DNA of 64,000 nt from Vibrio agarivorans (GTDB taxonomy: Bacteria; Pseudomonadota; Gammaproteobacteria; Enterobacterales; Vibrionaceae). The notes beneath the pieces were generated by a model that saw nothing but the letters and a program-made list of their open reading frames with translations, ran no database searches and had not been told where the DNA came from. Position numbers and translations under genes: made by a program. Of the stretch, positions 31,838 to 41,708 are shown piece after piece. Position 1 is the stretch's first letter, and every line of letters starts with the position of its first letter. Location of the stretch: NCBI RefSeq assembly GCF_030409635.1, contig NZ_JAUFQF010000004.1:1894241-1958240 (forward strand), in the 5' to 3' direction.

Positions 31838-33931
31838 ATGAAATTTAGCCTGCCATTTGCGGAGAAGTTACCGCGCATACCAACCCAAGCATTACCTGCT
31901 GTTGGCGCACCGATTATGGTGTTAACCACATTGGCAATGATCGTATTGCCAATACCTGCATTCTTGCTCGACCTATTTTTTACCTTCAACATTGCGTTGG
32001 CGATGGTGGTGCTGTTGGTGACGGTCTACACTCGTCGACCGCTCGATTTTGCCGCATTTCCTACTGTACTTCTGATTGCCACGCTATTGCGTTTGGCATT
32101 GAACGTTGCATCAACACGTGTGGTTTTGTTGCGCGGCCATGAAGGGCCGGGGGCAGCAGGTAATGTGATTGAAGCTTTTGGTAACGTGGTGATCGGGGGT
32201 AACTACGCCGTCGGTTTAGTGGTGTTCCTTATCTTGATGATCATTAACTTTATGGTTGTGACCAAGGGTGCAGGGCGTATATCAGAGGTGAGTGCTCGCT
32301 TTACCTTGGATGCCTTGCCTGGTAAGCAGATGGCGATAGATGCTGACTTGAATGCGGGGCTCATCGACCAAGAACAAGCGCGTACTCGCCGTTCAGAGGT
32401 GACCAAAGAAGCGGACTTTTACGGTTCAATGGATGGTGCTTCTAAGTTCGTCAAAGGGGATGCGATTGCTGGTATTTTGATTCTGATGCTGAACATCGTT
32501 GGTGGTTTGATCATCGGCATGATGCAATATGACCTTGGATTTGGTGAAGCGATAGAGATCTATACCTTGCTAACAATTGGTGACGGCTTGGTGGCGCAAA
32601 TACCTTCTCTCTTGCTGTCTATCGGTGCTGCGATCATGGTAACGCGCCAAAATACCGATGAAGACATGGGTGAGCAGTTGGTGTTCCAAATGTTTGATAA
32701 CCCAAAGGCGCTCGCGATTACCTCTGGAATCCTGTTTGTCATGGGTATCGTTCCGGGTATGCCTCACTTTGCGTTTTTGCTGCTAGCGGCGCTTTCTGGT
32801 GGTTGGGCCTATTGGATTAACAAGAAACATAAACAGCGAAAAGAAGAGCCGAACTTACCCGCAACCAAAGACTCAGAGCCGGCATCACTCAAAGAGTTAT
32901 CTTGGGATGATGTCCAACCGGTCGATATTATTGGTCTTGAGGTGGGTTATCGTTTGATCCCATTGGTGGACCGTGACCAAGGCGGTGAGTTGTTGGAGCG
33001 AGTCAAAGGGGTACGTAAAAAGCTCTCTCAAGATTTTGGTTTTCTCATCCCGGCGGTGCATATTCGTGACAATCTAGAGCTGACGCCTAACAGTTACCGT
33101 ATCACCTTAATGGGGGTTGCGGTTGGTGAAGCTGAGATTCGTCCTGATCAAGAGTTAGCGATAAACCCTGGACAAGTCTATGGAATGATCGAGGGCGAGC
33201 CAACGATTGATCCCGCTTTCGGCTTAGAAGCCACTTGGATTCGTCCAGACCAACAAGAGCATGCTCAAGCACTGGGCTACACTGTCGTAGATTCATCGAC
33301 GGTACTCGCTACGCATTTGAGTCAGTTGTTGGTCAATAACGCTTCTCAGCTTATCGGTCATGAAGAGGTTCAAAACTTATTGGAGATGTTGGGTCGCAGT
33401 GCACCGAAACTGGTAGAGAGCTTCGTGCCTGATCAATTGCCGCTTGGTGTGGTAGTGAAAGTGCTACAGAACTTGCTCAATGAGGCAATTCCGATCCGCG
33501 ATATTCGAACGATTGTGCAAACCTTGTCAGAGTACTCCGCGAAGAGTCAAGAACCTGACATCTTAACAGCCGCAGTTCGAATCGCTCTAAAACGCTTAAT
33601 TGTACAAGAAATCAATGGTATAGAGCCGGAGTTGCCGGTGATTACCTTGATACCTGAATTGGAACAAATATTGCATCAAACCATGCAGGCTTCTGGCGGA
33701 GAATCTGCCGGAATCGAGCCGGGCCTAGCGGAGCGATTACAAGCGTCGCTGAGTCAAGCAACTCAAGATCAAGAGCTCAAAGGTGAGCCGGCTGTGTTGC
33801 TTACCTCGGGCGTACTGCGAGGTACGTTGGCCAAGTTTGTTAAAAATACGATACCAACCTTAAGGGTATTGTCGTATCAAGAAATTCCTGACGAAAAACA
33901 GATAAGAATTGTTCAAGCGGTAGGAAACTAA
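31838..33931 (+). CDS. flhA: Flagellar export gate protein FlhA
   Basis: FlhA is the large export-gate component of the flagellar type III secretion system. The N-terminal half has about eight membrane helices with the conserved cytoplasmic FHIPEP-region sequences (GAGRISEVSARFTLDALPGK, RRSEVTKEADFYGSMDG). The C-terminal cytoplasmic domain binds substrate-chaperone complexes. Length is 697 aa. flhB is not adjacent. It is the first gene of the operon behind the sigma-54 promoter. Confidence 0.97.
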   Translation: MKFSLPFAEKLPRIPTQALPAVGAPIMVLTTLAMIVLPIPAFLLDLFFTFNIALAMVVLLVTVYTRRPLDFAAFPTVLLIATLLRLALNVASTRVVLLRGHEGPGAAGNVIEAFGNVVIGGNYAVGLVVFLILMIINFMVVTKGAGRISEVSARFTLDALPGKQMAIDADLNAGLIDQEQARTRRSEVTKEADFYGSMDGASKFVKGDAIAGILILMLNIVGGLIIGMMQYDLGFGEAIEIYTLLTIGDGLVAQIPSLLLSIGAAIMVTRQNTDEDMGEQLVFQMFDNPKALAITSGILFVMGIVPGMPHFAFLLLAALSGGWAYWINKKHKQRKEEPNLPATKDSEPASLKELSWDDVQPVDIIGLEVGYRLIPLVDRDQGGELLERVKGVRKKLSQDFGFLIPAVHIRDNLELTPNSYRITLMGVAVGEAEIRPDQELAINPGQVYGMIEGEPTIDPAFGLEATWIRPDQQEHAQALGYTVVDSSTVLATHLSQLLVNNASQLIGHEEVQNLLEMLGRSAPKLVESFVPDQLPLGVVVKVLQNLLNEAIPIRDIRTIVQTLSEYSAKSQEPDILTAAVRIALKRLIVQEINGIEPELPVITLIPELEQILHQTMQASGGESAGIEPGLAERLQASLSQATQDQELKGEPAVLLTSGVLRGTLAKFVKNTIPTLRVLSYQEIPDEKQIRIVQAVGN

Positions 33932-33986
33932 GAATTTTGGCGCCTGTTTTAGGCGCATAAAGTAAACACTATAAGCGTATTTTGGT

Positions 33987-34019
33987 CGTTGAGTTACTCA
34001 GCACTTAAAGTACTCAACG
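33987..34019 (+). other. Hairpin in the flhF leader
   Basis: CGTTGAGT (33987-33994) and ACTCAACG (34012-34019) form a perfect eight-pair stem. It ends 17 bases before the preferred flhF GTG start and contains an alternative ATG at 33989. Confidence 0.5.
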
Positions 34020-34036
34020 TTAGACGGATATCCATC

Positions 34037-35542
34037 GTGAAAATCAAACGATTTTTCGCTAAAGACATGAGAACCGCACTTCTTCAAGTAAAAGAAGAAC
34101 TGGGTGATGATGCTGTCATCATGTCCAACAAGCGAGTTGCTGGTGGTGTAGAAATTGTTGCGGCGATTGACGCCGAGCCAGCGAGCCGAGCTTCATCCAA
34201 GCCTGTTCCTGCGCTTCGACAGCAACAATACAGCGCACCAGTCCCTGCACGTAAACCTGAACGTCAGTTAGATGAAGACCGAGTGAGCCTCCAACGCAGC
34301 AGCGAAAAAGGTAACTCATCGATGACTCAGCGCTTTGCCAATATGCTCAAGCACTATAAGTCGTCTGAGAACGAGGGCGAGTTACCGCCTTCAGAGAACG
34401 AAGACTCATTGACTGCTTTGTTGAAGCGTCAATCGAACTCGCGTGACGGACACGATGACAATGCACCAATTTCAAGGTTTGGTTCTGATGAGTCACGAGA
34501 GTCAGACTCTCCGTTATCAAAGCTGCTAGCCGACTCTAGACCAAACAGTCAGGCCAGTCGTATCGCGGCTAAGCTTGACCCGTCACGTTTTGAGCGCCGC
34601 CAGCCTGAAAAGGATGTTTCTGCCGAAGAGCTGGAAAATATGCGCGAAGAGATGGCATCGATTCGCCGTCTGTTGGAGCATCAAGTGTCTGGTTTGATGT
34701 GGCAAGAAGTCGAACGTCGAGAGCCACTGCGTGCCATGTTGATCAAACGACTGACACGAATGGGTTTGTCGGAAGAGCTATCTGACCAATTAGCTTGTTA
34801 CATTCCTGAAGACACACCGCCACCAAAAGCGTGGAAGGCTCTGCTTGGGTTAGTCGCTGATCAAATCCCAGTCTCTAATAGTGATATTTTACGCAAAGGT
34901 GGCGTGGTCGCTCTGCTTGGGCCAACGGGCGTCGGTAAGACAACCACTATTGCAAAACTGGCAGCACGCGCTGCGATGGAGTACGGTTCGGATAACGTCG
35001 CGCTCGTGACCACTGATACTTATCGTATTGGCGCACATGAGCAATTGGCCATTTACGGCAGAATTATGGGGTGTCCTGTAAGAGTTGCTAAAGATTCAGA
35101 TGAACTGGCCGATGTTATATATCAGCTAAGAAACCGTCGTCTTATATTAGTAGACACTGCGGGTATGGGGCAGCGTGACGTCCGTCTCTCTGAACAACTT
35201 GATACATTGATGCAAGAAAGTGGCGAAGTGATTCATAGCTACCTTGTGTTACCGGCGACAGCTCAGCGCAAAGTGTTACAAGAAACTATTGACCACTTTA
35301 AGCGCATCCCGTTGTCGGGTTGTATTTTAACTAAGCTAGACGAATCACTTAGCTTGGGTGAGTTTTTAGGTGTGATTGTACAAAATGCGTTACCTGTGGC
35401 GTATATCGCCAACGGCCAACGTGTCCCAGAAGATATAGTTCTTGCGCAACCAAAATACATGGTTGCCAAGGCGAATGAGTTACTAGAGAAATCGCGAGAG
35501 AATGAACCACACTACTGGAACAGTGATGTGGAGGCACCTTAA
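34037..35542 (+). CDS. flhF: Flagellar placement GTPase FlhF
   Basis: FlhF is an SRP-type GTPase that sets the polar site of the flagellum. The N-terminal B region starts VKIKRFFAKDMRTALLQVKE, followed by a variable charged linker and the NG domain: G1 LLGPTGVGKTTTIAKLA, G3 LVDTAGMGQRD, G4 TKLDES. The start is taken at GTG 34037 because FlhF proteins begin with this K-I-K-R-F sequence; an ATG at 33989 would add 16 unconserved residues. The length is 501 aa. Confidence 0.95.
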   Translation: MKIKRFFAKDMRTALLQVKEELGDDAVIMSNKRVAGGVEIVAAIDAEPASRASSKPVPALRQQQYSAPVPARKPERQLDEDRVSLQRSSEKGNSSMTQRFANMLKHYKSSENEGELPPSENEDSLTALLKRQSNSRDGHDDNAPISRFGSDESRESDSPLSKLLADSRPNSQASRIAAKLDPSRFERRQPEKDVSAEELENMREEMASIRRLLEHQVSGLMWQEVERREPLRAMLIKRLTRMGLSEELSDQLACYIPEDTPPPKAWKALLGLVADQIPVSNSDILRKGGVVALLGPTGVGKTTTIAKLAARAAMEYGSDNVALVTTDTYRIGAHEQLAIYGRIMGCPVRVAKDSDELADVIYQLRNRRLILVDTAGMGQRDVRLSEQLDTLMQESGEVIHSYLVLPATAQRKVLQETIDHFKRIPLSGCILTKLDESLSLGEFLGVIVQNALPVAYIANGQRVPEDIVLAQPKYMVAKANELLEKSRENEPHYWNSDVEAP

Positions 35543-35554
35543 GGGGCAAATGTT

Positions 35555-36442
35555 ATGGTAGAAAATATGATACAAGACCAAGCAAGCGGTCTGCGCCGCT
35601 TAACCCAGCCTTCACTGACTAAAGTTATCTCTGTTACTGGCGGTAAAGGTGGTGTGGGTAAATCTAACGTCAGTCTAGGTATGGCGATCTGTATGGCTCG
35701 TCAGGGTAAAAAAGTCATGGTTCTAGATGCGGATCTAGGACTTGCCAATGTTGATGTGATGCTGGGTATTCGTCCAAAGAGAAATTTGGGCCATGTGTTA
35801 GCAGGTGAGTGTGAGCTCAAAGATGCGATTGTTGAAGGTCCTCACGGCATTAGGATTATCCCAGCAACATCCGGCACGCAAAAAATGGCCGAGCTTTCAC
35901 ACTCACAACATGTGGGTCTGATCCGTGCGTTTGGCAGCCTAGAAGATGAAATGGATGTGCTGATCATCGATACCGCTGCGGGTATTTCTGACATGGTGGT
36001 GAGCTTTTCAAGAGCCGCACAAGATGTTGTAGTGGTCGTGTGTGATGAGCCGACTTCGATCACCGATGCCTATGCACTGATTAAGCTACTGAGTAAAGAC
36101 CACCAAGTACAACGTTTTAAAGTGGTTGCAAATATGGTTCGCAGCTACCGCGAAGGCCGAGAATTATTTGCAAAGTTGACGCTCGTCACAGAGAGATTCC
36201 TCAATGTGAGTTTAGAGCTAGTGGCATGTATACCGTTAGATGATAAAGTGCGTCAAGCAGTGAAGAAGCAAAAAATCGTGGTTGATGCCTTCCCACGTTC
36301 GCCAGCCGCTCTAGCGATGAGCTCATTGGCAAATAAAGCGCTGACTTGGCCATTGCCAAAGTCGCCTACCGGGCATTTAGAGTTTTTTGTGGAACGCTTA
36401 CTCAATCGCTCAGACATAGTAGGGGAACCGTTCCTTGAATAA
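35555..36442 (+). CDS. flhG: Flagellar number regulator FlhG (MinD/ParA-type ATPase)
   Basis: FlhG limits flagella to one by antagonising FlhF and the regulator FlrA. It is a MinD-like ATPase with deviant Walker A SVTGGKGGVGKSNVSLGM, switch I VLDADLGLANVDVML and switch II DVLIIDTAAGIS. The N-terminal helix with QASGLRRL is the DQAxxLR-type motif that stimulates FlhF. AAGGGG precedes the ATG; a second ATG at 35567 is possible. Its end overlaps fliA by 8 bases. Confidence 0.95.
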   Translation: MVENMIQDQASGLRRLTQPSLTKVISVTGGKGGVGKSNVSLGMAICMARQGKKVMVLDADLGLANVDVMLGIRPKRNLGHVLAGECELKDAIVEGPHGIRIIPATSGTQKMAELSHSQHVGLIRAFGSLEDEMDVLIIDTAAGISDMVVSFSRAAQDVVVVVCDEPTSITDAYALIKLLSKDHQVQRFKVVANMVRSYREGRELFAKLTLVTERFLNVSLELVACIPLDDKVRQAVKKQKIVVDAFPRSPAALAMSSLANKALTWPLPKSPTGHLEFFVERLLNRSDIVGEPFLE

Positions 36443-37169
36443 AGCGCTTACATACGGTCATATTGCTCACCAAAATAGCCAAAAGGCGTTTTTGGAGAAG
36501 TATTCTGCGCTGGTCAAACGAATCGCCCATCACTTGATAGGCCGTCTACCGCCGAGTGTGCAGGTAGACGACCTGATTCAGGCAGGCATGATTGGCTTAC
36601 TCGAAGCGCAGAAAAACTACGACGGAAGCAAAGGGGCAAGTTTTGAAACTTACGCCGGTATTCGTATTCGTGGAGCAATGCTGGACGACATTAGACGTGG
36701 CGATTGGGTGCCACGCTCGGTTCATAGAAACAATCGAGAAATAACCCAAGCAATCGCGACGTTAGAAGGGCAGCTCAACAGAGATCCGTCTGACAGTGAA
36801 GTCGCCCAGTTTTTAGAGATGTCATTGGAGCAGTACCATTCGGCTCTGACCGATATCAATTGTTCAAAAATAGTGGGTATTGATGATCTCGGTGTGTCTG
36901 ATGATGTCATTCACTCAGCAGAGGATGGTGATAATGCACCTTTTCAAGGTGTTGCAGACGAATCTTTTCGCCAAGCGCTAATAGATTCGATAAAATCCCT
37001 GCCTGAGCGAGAGGCTCTGGTTCTTTCTTTGTATTACGACGAAGAACTGAACCTAAAAGAAATTGGCGAGGTGATCGGCGTGAGTGAATCACGTGTGAGC
37101 CAAATCCTTAGTCAATCTATGCAGCGTTTGCGCTCGAAGCTTCGAGTGTGGACTGACAATGAAAAATAA
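36435..37169 (+). CDS. fliA: RNA polymerase sigma factor for flagellar operon FliA (sigma-28)
   Basis: FliA transcribes late flagellar genes. Region 2 reads VDDLIQAGMIGLLEAQKNYD with FETYAGIRIRGAMLDDIR; region 4 has LPEREALVLSLYYDEELN and the helix-turn-helix LKEIGEVIGVSESRVSQI. Length is 244 aa. The start is TTG at 36435 (MNKALTYGHIA), preceded by AGGGGA; no ATG gives a full region 2. The start lies inside flhG, implying coupling. Confidence 0.95.
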   Translation: MNKALTYGHIAHQNSQKAFLEKYSALVKRIAHHLIGRLPPSVQVDDLIQAGMIGLLEAQKNYDGSKGASFETYAGIRIRGAMLDDIRRGDWVPRSVHRNNREITQAIATLEGQLNRDPSDSEVAQFLEMSLEQYHSALTDINCSKIVGIDDLGVSDDVIHSAEDGDNAPFQGVADESFRQALIDSIKSLPEREALVLSLYYDEELNLKEIGEVIGVSESRVSQILSQSMQRLRSKLRVWTDNEK

Positions 37170-37199
37170 TCACTGACGCTTGAATCAGTGGAGGCAATT

Positions 37200-37580
37200 T
37201 TGAATAAAAACATGAAGATCCTTATTGTTGATGACTTTTCAACAATGCGCCGTATCGTTAAAAACCTACTTCGTGACTTGGGTTTCAGCAATACTCAAGA
37301 AGCGGATGATGGTCTAACGGCATTGCCTATGCTCAAGAAAGGCGATTTTGATTTTGTCGTTACCGATTGGAACATGCCTGGCATGCAAGGTATTGACCTG
37401 TTGAAGCACATCCGTGCGGACGCTGAGCTAAAACACCTTCCAGTGTTGATGATCACGGCAGAAGCAAAGCGTGAGCAAATCATCGAAGCGGCACAAGCTG
37501 GTGTTAACGGCTACATCGTGAAGCCATTCACAGCTGCAACGCTAAAAGAGAAGCTAGACAAAATCTTTGAGCGTTTATAA
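37200..37580 (+). CDS. cheY: Chemotaxis response regulator CheY
   Basis: CheY relays the phosphoryl group from CheA to the flagellar switch. The acidic pocket ([10 protein letters not shown]), phosphoacceptor Asp ([12 protein letters not shown]), the MITAEA threonine and the KPF lysine are all present. I prefer TTG at 37200 because GGAGG (37190-37194) is ideally spaced for it. GTG at 37188 would overlap this site but gives [12 protein letters not shown], as I recall for V. cholerae CheY3; ATG 37212 is also possible. Order and context match the flagellar CheY. Confidence 0.93.
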   Translation: MNKNMKILIVDDFSTMRRIVKNLLRDLGFSNTQEADDGLTALPMLKKGDFDFVVTDWNMPGMQGIDLLKHIRADAELKHLPVLMITAEAKREQIIEAAQAGVNGYIVKPFTAATLKEKLDKIFERL

Positions 37581-37642
37581 GCACTCAAACAATAAAATCA
37601 CAACGTATTTGTATTTAATAACCTAGGCTAGGTCGATTTAGG

Positions 37643-38359
37643 ATGATTTCGTTACAACAAGCGAAAGAGCTCGTCAATTTACTAGAAAACGAGCAACAGC
37701 AAGATGCGAATTCGCTGCTTCTTGATATCTATCAAAACAGTGAGAATGCCATTCTAAATGAGATTGGTTTGTTGACTCGTGAGCTGCACGATTCTCTGAA
37801 GCAATTCAGCTTAGACCAGCGAATGACTCAAATTGCAAAGGACGAAATACCCGATGCAAAGGACCGCTTACAATATGTCATCCAAAAAACAGAGCTTGCA
37901 GCAAACACCACAATGGATGCTGTTGAGCGTTGTATGCCTCTCGCCGATTCACTGAACGGGCACTTGACCGAAGTTCGCCCGCAGTGGAATCAATTGATGC
38001 ACGGTCGTATTCAACTCAACGAATTTAAGAGCCTTTGTCACAGTATCGATGACTTGTTGACTCGCGTTGAGGGTGACAGCACAGAAGTGCGTAGTCAGTT
38101 GACTGAAATTTTGATGGCACAAGACTTCCAAGATTTAACAGGACAGATCATTCGCAGAGTGATCACGTTAGTCAACGAAGTCGAAGGACGTTTAATTGAG
38201 ATTTTAACGGTATTTAGTGCTTCCAACTTAAACACATCCAACAATGAACAAAAATCATCTCTTGTTGCTGAGGGGCCAATTATTAACCCTGAAGAACGAG
38301 AAGATGCCGTTTCATCTCAAGACGAAGTCGATGACCTCCTCTCAAGTCTTGGGTTTTAG
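37643..38359 (+). CDS. cheZ: CheY-P phosphatase CheZ
   Basis: CheZ removes phosphate from CheY-P. The long helical hairpin carries the catalytic Gln in MAQDFQDLTGQIIRRV. The extreme C-terminus SSQDEVDDLLSSLGF is the CheY-binding peptide, tethered by a flexible linker. Length is 238 aa. It sits between cheY and cheA in the same operon. Confidence 0.95.
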   Translation: MISLQQAKELVNLLENEQQQDANSLLLDIYQNSENAILNEIGLLTRELHDSLKQFSLDQRMTQIAKDEIPDAKDRLQYVIQKTELAANTTMDAVERCMPLADSLNGHLTEVRPQWNQLMHGRIQLNEFKSLCHSIDDLLTRVEGDSTEVRSQLTEILMAQDFQDLTGQIIRRVITLVNEVEGRLIEILTVFSASNLNTSNNEQKSSLVAEGPIINPEEREDAVSSQDEVDDLLSSLGF

Positions 38360-38368
38360 GGGTATTTT

Positions 38369-40564
38369 ATGAGTTACGAATTAGACGAAGACATTTTGCA
38401 GGATTTCTTGGTTGAAGCCGGAGAAATTCTAGAGCTGCTCTCAGAGCAACTGGTTGAGTTGGAAAACAACCCAGATGATAAAGACTTGCTTAACGCAATC
38501 TTCCGTGGCTTCCATACGGTAAAAGGTGGTGCAGGATTTCTGTCACTGACTGAGCTTGTTGACACCTGTCACGGTGCGGAAAACGTTTTTGATATTCTGC
38601 GAAATGGTCAACGTAGCGTAACTGCTAGCCTTATGGATACTATGCTGCGTGCATTGGATACAGTAAACGAACAGTTTGCTGCTGTGCAAACTCGTGATCC
38701 TCTGCAACCCGCTGATCAAGCACTACTTGATGAACTTCATCGCTTGTGCAAACCAGAGTCTGAAGATGAGGTTGCGCCCGCTGCCCCTACGCCAATTGTT
38801 GAGCCTGTTATGGTGGCACCAGAGGCTGTTGCAAGTCCGGTTGACAGCGTGGGTTCTGTTGACGATATCACTCAAGACGAGTTTGAAAAATTGCTTGATG
38901 AGCTGCATGGTAAAGGGTCTGCACCAGGCACTAGTGCGCCAACACCGCCGCCAGCACCTGCAGCGCCGGTCTCTGATATGAGTGGTGATATCACTGATGA
39001 TGAGTTTGAGCGTTTGCTGGACGAACTGCATGGTGCGGGCAAGGGTCCGTCTGTAGATTCTGTCCCGGCGCCAACGCCAGCGGCTCCTGTAGCATCTGCA
39101 CCGAAATCAGCATCACCAAGTGATGATGATTTGATGACTGATGAAGAATTCGAGAAGTTGTTGGATGAGTTGCACGGCAATGGCAAAGGACCTTCTTTAG
39201 AAGAACTGGATATGGCCACCAAACCTGCATCGGCAAATGCCGCTGTAGTAGCGCCTGAACCAACGCCAGTGTCTGCTGCACCTCAAGCAGCACCACAAGC
39301 TTCGCCTCAGGCAGCAGCGAAACCGCCAGCACCCGTGGAAAAATCGCCGGCGAAAACAGAAGTCGCTGCGGTCAAGAAGCCTCAAGCTGAAGCCACTGTG
39401 CGCGTTGATACCTCAACGCTAGACACTATTATGAACATGGTGGGTGAGCTGGTATTAGTGCGCAACCGCCTATTGAGTCTGGGTCTTAATAGCAACGACG
39501 AAGAGATGTCAAAAGCGGTGTCAAACTTAGATGTGGTTACCGCTGACTTGCAGGGCGCGGTGATGAAAACCCGCATGCAGCCAATCAAAAAAGTCTTTGG
39601 TCGCTTCCCTCGCGTTGTTCGAGATTTGGCTCGCAGCCTACAAAAAGACATCACGTTAGAGATGCGTGGTGAAGATACCGATCTAGACAAGAATCTGGTG
39701 GAAGCACTTGCTGATCCACTCATCCACTTGGTGCGCAATTCGGTCGATCACGGTATTGAAATGCCGGATGTACGCGAAGCGAATGGCAAGTCACGTAACG
39801 GCAAGGTTATTCTTTCAGCTGCGCAAGAGGGCGATCATATCCAATTGGCTATCGTTGATGATGGCGGTGGTATGGACCCTGACAAGCTGCGTGGTATCGC
39901 GGTAAAACGTGGAATGATGGACGAAGATGCGGCGTCGCGTCTAACTGACAAAGAGTGTTTCAACCTTATCTTTATGCCTGGCTTCTCAAGTAAAGAGAAA
40001 ATTTCTGATATTTCAGGCCGCGGCGTAGGTATGGACGTGGTTAAAACCGCGATCAATACGCTCAACGGCTCAATCGATATTGATTCAGAAATGGGTAAAG
40101 GCACCAAGATTACGATTAAAGTGCCATTGACGCTGGCTATCTTGCCAACACTGATGGTAGGGGTCGCAGGGCATCCATTTGCACTACCACTAGCAAGCGT
40201 GAACGAGATCTTCCATTTAGACTTGAGCCGCACAAACGTGGTTGACGGACAGCTGACGATCATCGTACGTGAGAAGTCTATTCCACTGTTCTACTTACAA
40301 AACTGGCTTGCTCCGCATGCCGGGGAAGTAGAATTACGCACGGGTCATGGTCATGTGGTTATCGTACAGATTGGTAGCCAGCGCGTTGGTTTTGTAGTTG
40401 ATACTCTTATTGGTCAAGAAGAAGTCGTTATCAAGCCGCTTGATAACTTGTTACAAGGAACGCCAGGTATGGCAGGTGCGACAATCACCAGTGATGGTCA
40501 TATTGCACTGATTCTAGATGTGCCAGATTTGCTCAAGCAATATGCAGCAGCATCACGCATCTAA
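38369..40564 (+). CDS. cheA: Chemotaxis histidine kinase CheA, with a three-repeat linker instead of a visible P2 domain
   Basis: CheA autophosphorylates and passes phosphate to CheY and CheB. The P1 domain has the phospho-His at 49 (FRGFHTVKGGAG). P3 (dimerisation) starts near 342. P4 (ATPase) has LIHLVRNSVDHGIE, IVDDGGGMD and GRGVGMDVVKT. P5 (CheW-like) is at the C-terminus. Residues 130-340 are Ala/Pro-rich and contain three copies of a 17-residue motif at 165-181, 206-222 and 254-270, with core EFEKLLDELHG. No folded P2 CheY-binding domain is apparent. In V. cholerae a linker segment of CheA, the LID, binds ParP; the repeats may belong to such a region. Confidence 0.95.
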   Translation: MSYELDEDILQDFLVEAGEILELLSEQLVELENNPDDKDLLNAIFRGFHTVKGGAGFLSLTELVDTCHGAENVFDILRNGQRSVTASLMDTMLRALDTVNEQFAAVQTRDPLQPADQALLDELHRLCKPESEDEVAPAAPTPIVEPVMVAPEAVASPVDSVGSVDDITQDEFEKLLDELHGKGSAPGTSAPTPPPAPAAPVSDMSGDITDDEFERLLDELHGAGKGPSVDSVPAPTPAAPVASAPKSASPSDDDLMTDEEFEKLLDELHGNGKGPSLEELDMATKPASANAAVVAPEPTPVSAAPQAAPQASPQAAAKPPAPVEKSPAKTEVAAVKKPQAEATVRVDTSTLDTIMNMVGELVLVRNRLLSLGLNSNDEEMSKAVSNLDVVTADLQGAVMKTRMQPIKKVFGRFPRVVRDLARSLQKDITLEMRGEDTDLDKNLVEALADPLIHLVRNSVDHGIEMPDVREANGKSRNGKVILSAAQEGDHIQLAIVDDGGGMDPDKLRGIAVKRGMMDEDAASRLTDKECFNLIFMPGFSSKEKISDISGRGVGMDVVKTAINTLNGSIDIDSEMGKGTKITIKVPLTLAILPTLMVGVAGHPFALPLASVNEIFHLDLSRTNVVDGQLTIIVREKSIPLFYLQNWLAPHAGEVELRTGHGHVVIVQIGSQRVGFVVDTLIGQEEVVIKPLDNLLQGTPGMAGATITSDGHIALILDVPDLLKQYAAASRI
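38861..39178 (+). repeat. Three motif repeats in the CheA linker
   Basis: Cores ITQDEFEKLLDELHG, ITDDEFERLLDELHG and MTDEEFEKLLDELHG lie at residues 165-181, 206-222 and 254-270, each followed by a Gly/Pro-containing turn and a Pro/Ala linker. They resemble the CheY-binding peptides of FliM and CheZ. Confidence 0.9.
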
Positions 40565-40585
40565 TCGAAAAGCCTAAGGAAAAGC

Positions 40586-41701
40586 ATGGCAATTAAAGTA
40601 CTTGTCGTTGATGATTCGAGCTTCTTTCGTCGACGTGTGAGCGAGATCATCAACTCTGATCCACGATTAGAAGTCATTGATGTGGCAGTCAACGGTCGTG
40701 AGGCCGTTGACAAAGCCAAACAACTTAAGCCAGATGTCATCACGATGGACATCGAAATGCCGGTGATGGATGGCATTACTGCCGTGAAACAGATTATGGC
40801 AGCCGCACCAACGCCAATTTTGATGTTCTCATCATTAACGCACGATGGCGCGAAAGCAACACTGGATGCGTTGGATGCGGGTGCAGTCGACTTCCTTCCA
40901 AAGAAGTTTGAGGATATTGCACGTAATCGTGATGAGGCTGTCTCTTTATTGCAGCAACGTGTGATGCAAATTGCGTCGCGTCGCGCATTCATGCGTCAAC
41001 CTGTTGTACCGAAGCCTGCTACTGCACCTCAGTCAGCAAGGCCGACGACGCTGACACGTTCTTCCACGTCAACTGCGCCGGCGCAGCGCACACCTGTTGC
41101 ACAGAGATTCAAAGCCTCAGGTAAGAAGTATCAGTTAACAGCAATTGGTTGTTCAACGGGAGGGCCTGTTGCACTGCAGAATATTCTGACCAAGTTGCCG
41201 ATGAATTATCCGCATCCGATTTTGCTGATCCAACATATGCCTGCAACGTTTACTAACGCCTTTGCAGCGCGTTTGAATACTTTGTGCAAAATTACGGTCA
41301 AAGAAGCGCAAGATGGCGATGTTCTTAAGCCGGGTGTTGCATACCTTGCCCCAGGTGGTAAACAGATGATGATCGATGGTCGTCCGGGCGCAGCACGAAT
41401 TCGTATTCTGGATGGCGGTGAGCGCATGAACTACAAGCCGTGTGTTGACGTGACATTCGGCAGTGCTTCAAAGATTTACGCTGATAAAGTGCTGTCAATG
41501 GTATTGACCGGAATGGGAGCGGATGGCCGAGAAGGCGGCCGCATGCTCAAAGCGGCGGGTTCAACCATTTGGGCGCAAGACGAAGAGAGCTGCGTGGTGT
41601 ATGGCATGCCACAAGCCGTGGCTAAAGCGGGCATCTCGAGTGAAGATTTACCCCTAGACCGTATCGCAGAACGCATGCTGGTCGAAATAGGAATAGCGTA
41701 G
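40586..41701 (+). CDS. cheB: Chemotaxis methylesterase/glutaminase CheB
   Basis: CheB removes methyl groups from chemoreceptors and deamidates them. The receiver domain (1-120) has the phospho-Asp in [12 protein letters not shown]. The C-terminal esterase domain has the catalytic Ser in [11 protein letters not shown], His in [10 protein letters not shown] and Asp in [11 protein letters not shown]. Length 371 aa. A Pro/Thr/Ser-rich linker joins the domains. It lies between cheA and parC. Confidence 0.96.
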   Translation: MAIKVLVVDDSSFFRRRVSEIINSDPRLEVIDVAVNGREAVDKAKQLKPDVITMDIEMPVMDGITAVKQIMAAAPTPILMFSSLTHDGAKATLDALDAGAVDFLPKKFEDIARNRDEAVSLLQQRVMQIASRRAFMRQPVVPKPATAPQSARPTTLTRSSTSTAPAQRTPVAQRFKASGKKYQLTAIGCSTGGPVALQNILTKLPMNYPHPILLIQHMPATFTNAFAARLNTLCKITVKEAQDGDVLKPGVAYLAPGGKQMMIDGRPGAARIRILDGGERMNYKPCVDVTFGSASKIYADKVLSMVLTGMGADGREGGRMLKAAGSTIWAQDEESCVVYGMPQAVAKAGISSEDLPLDRIAERMLVEIGIA

Positions 41702-41708
41702 AGCAGAC

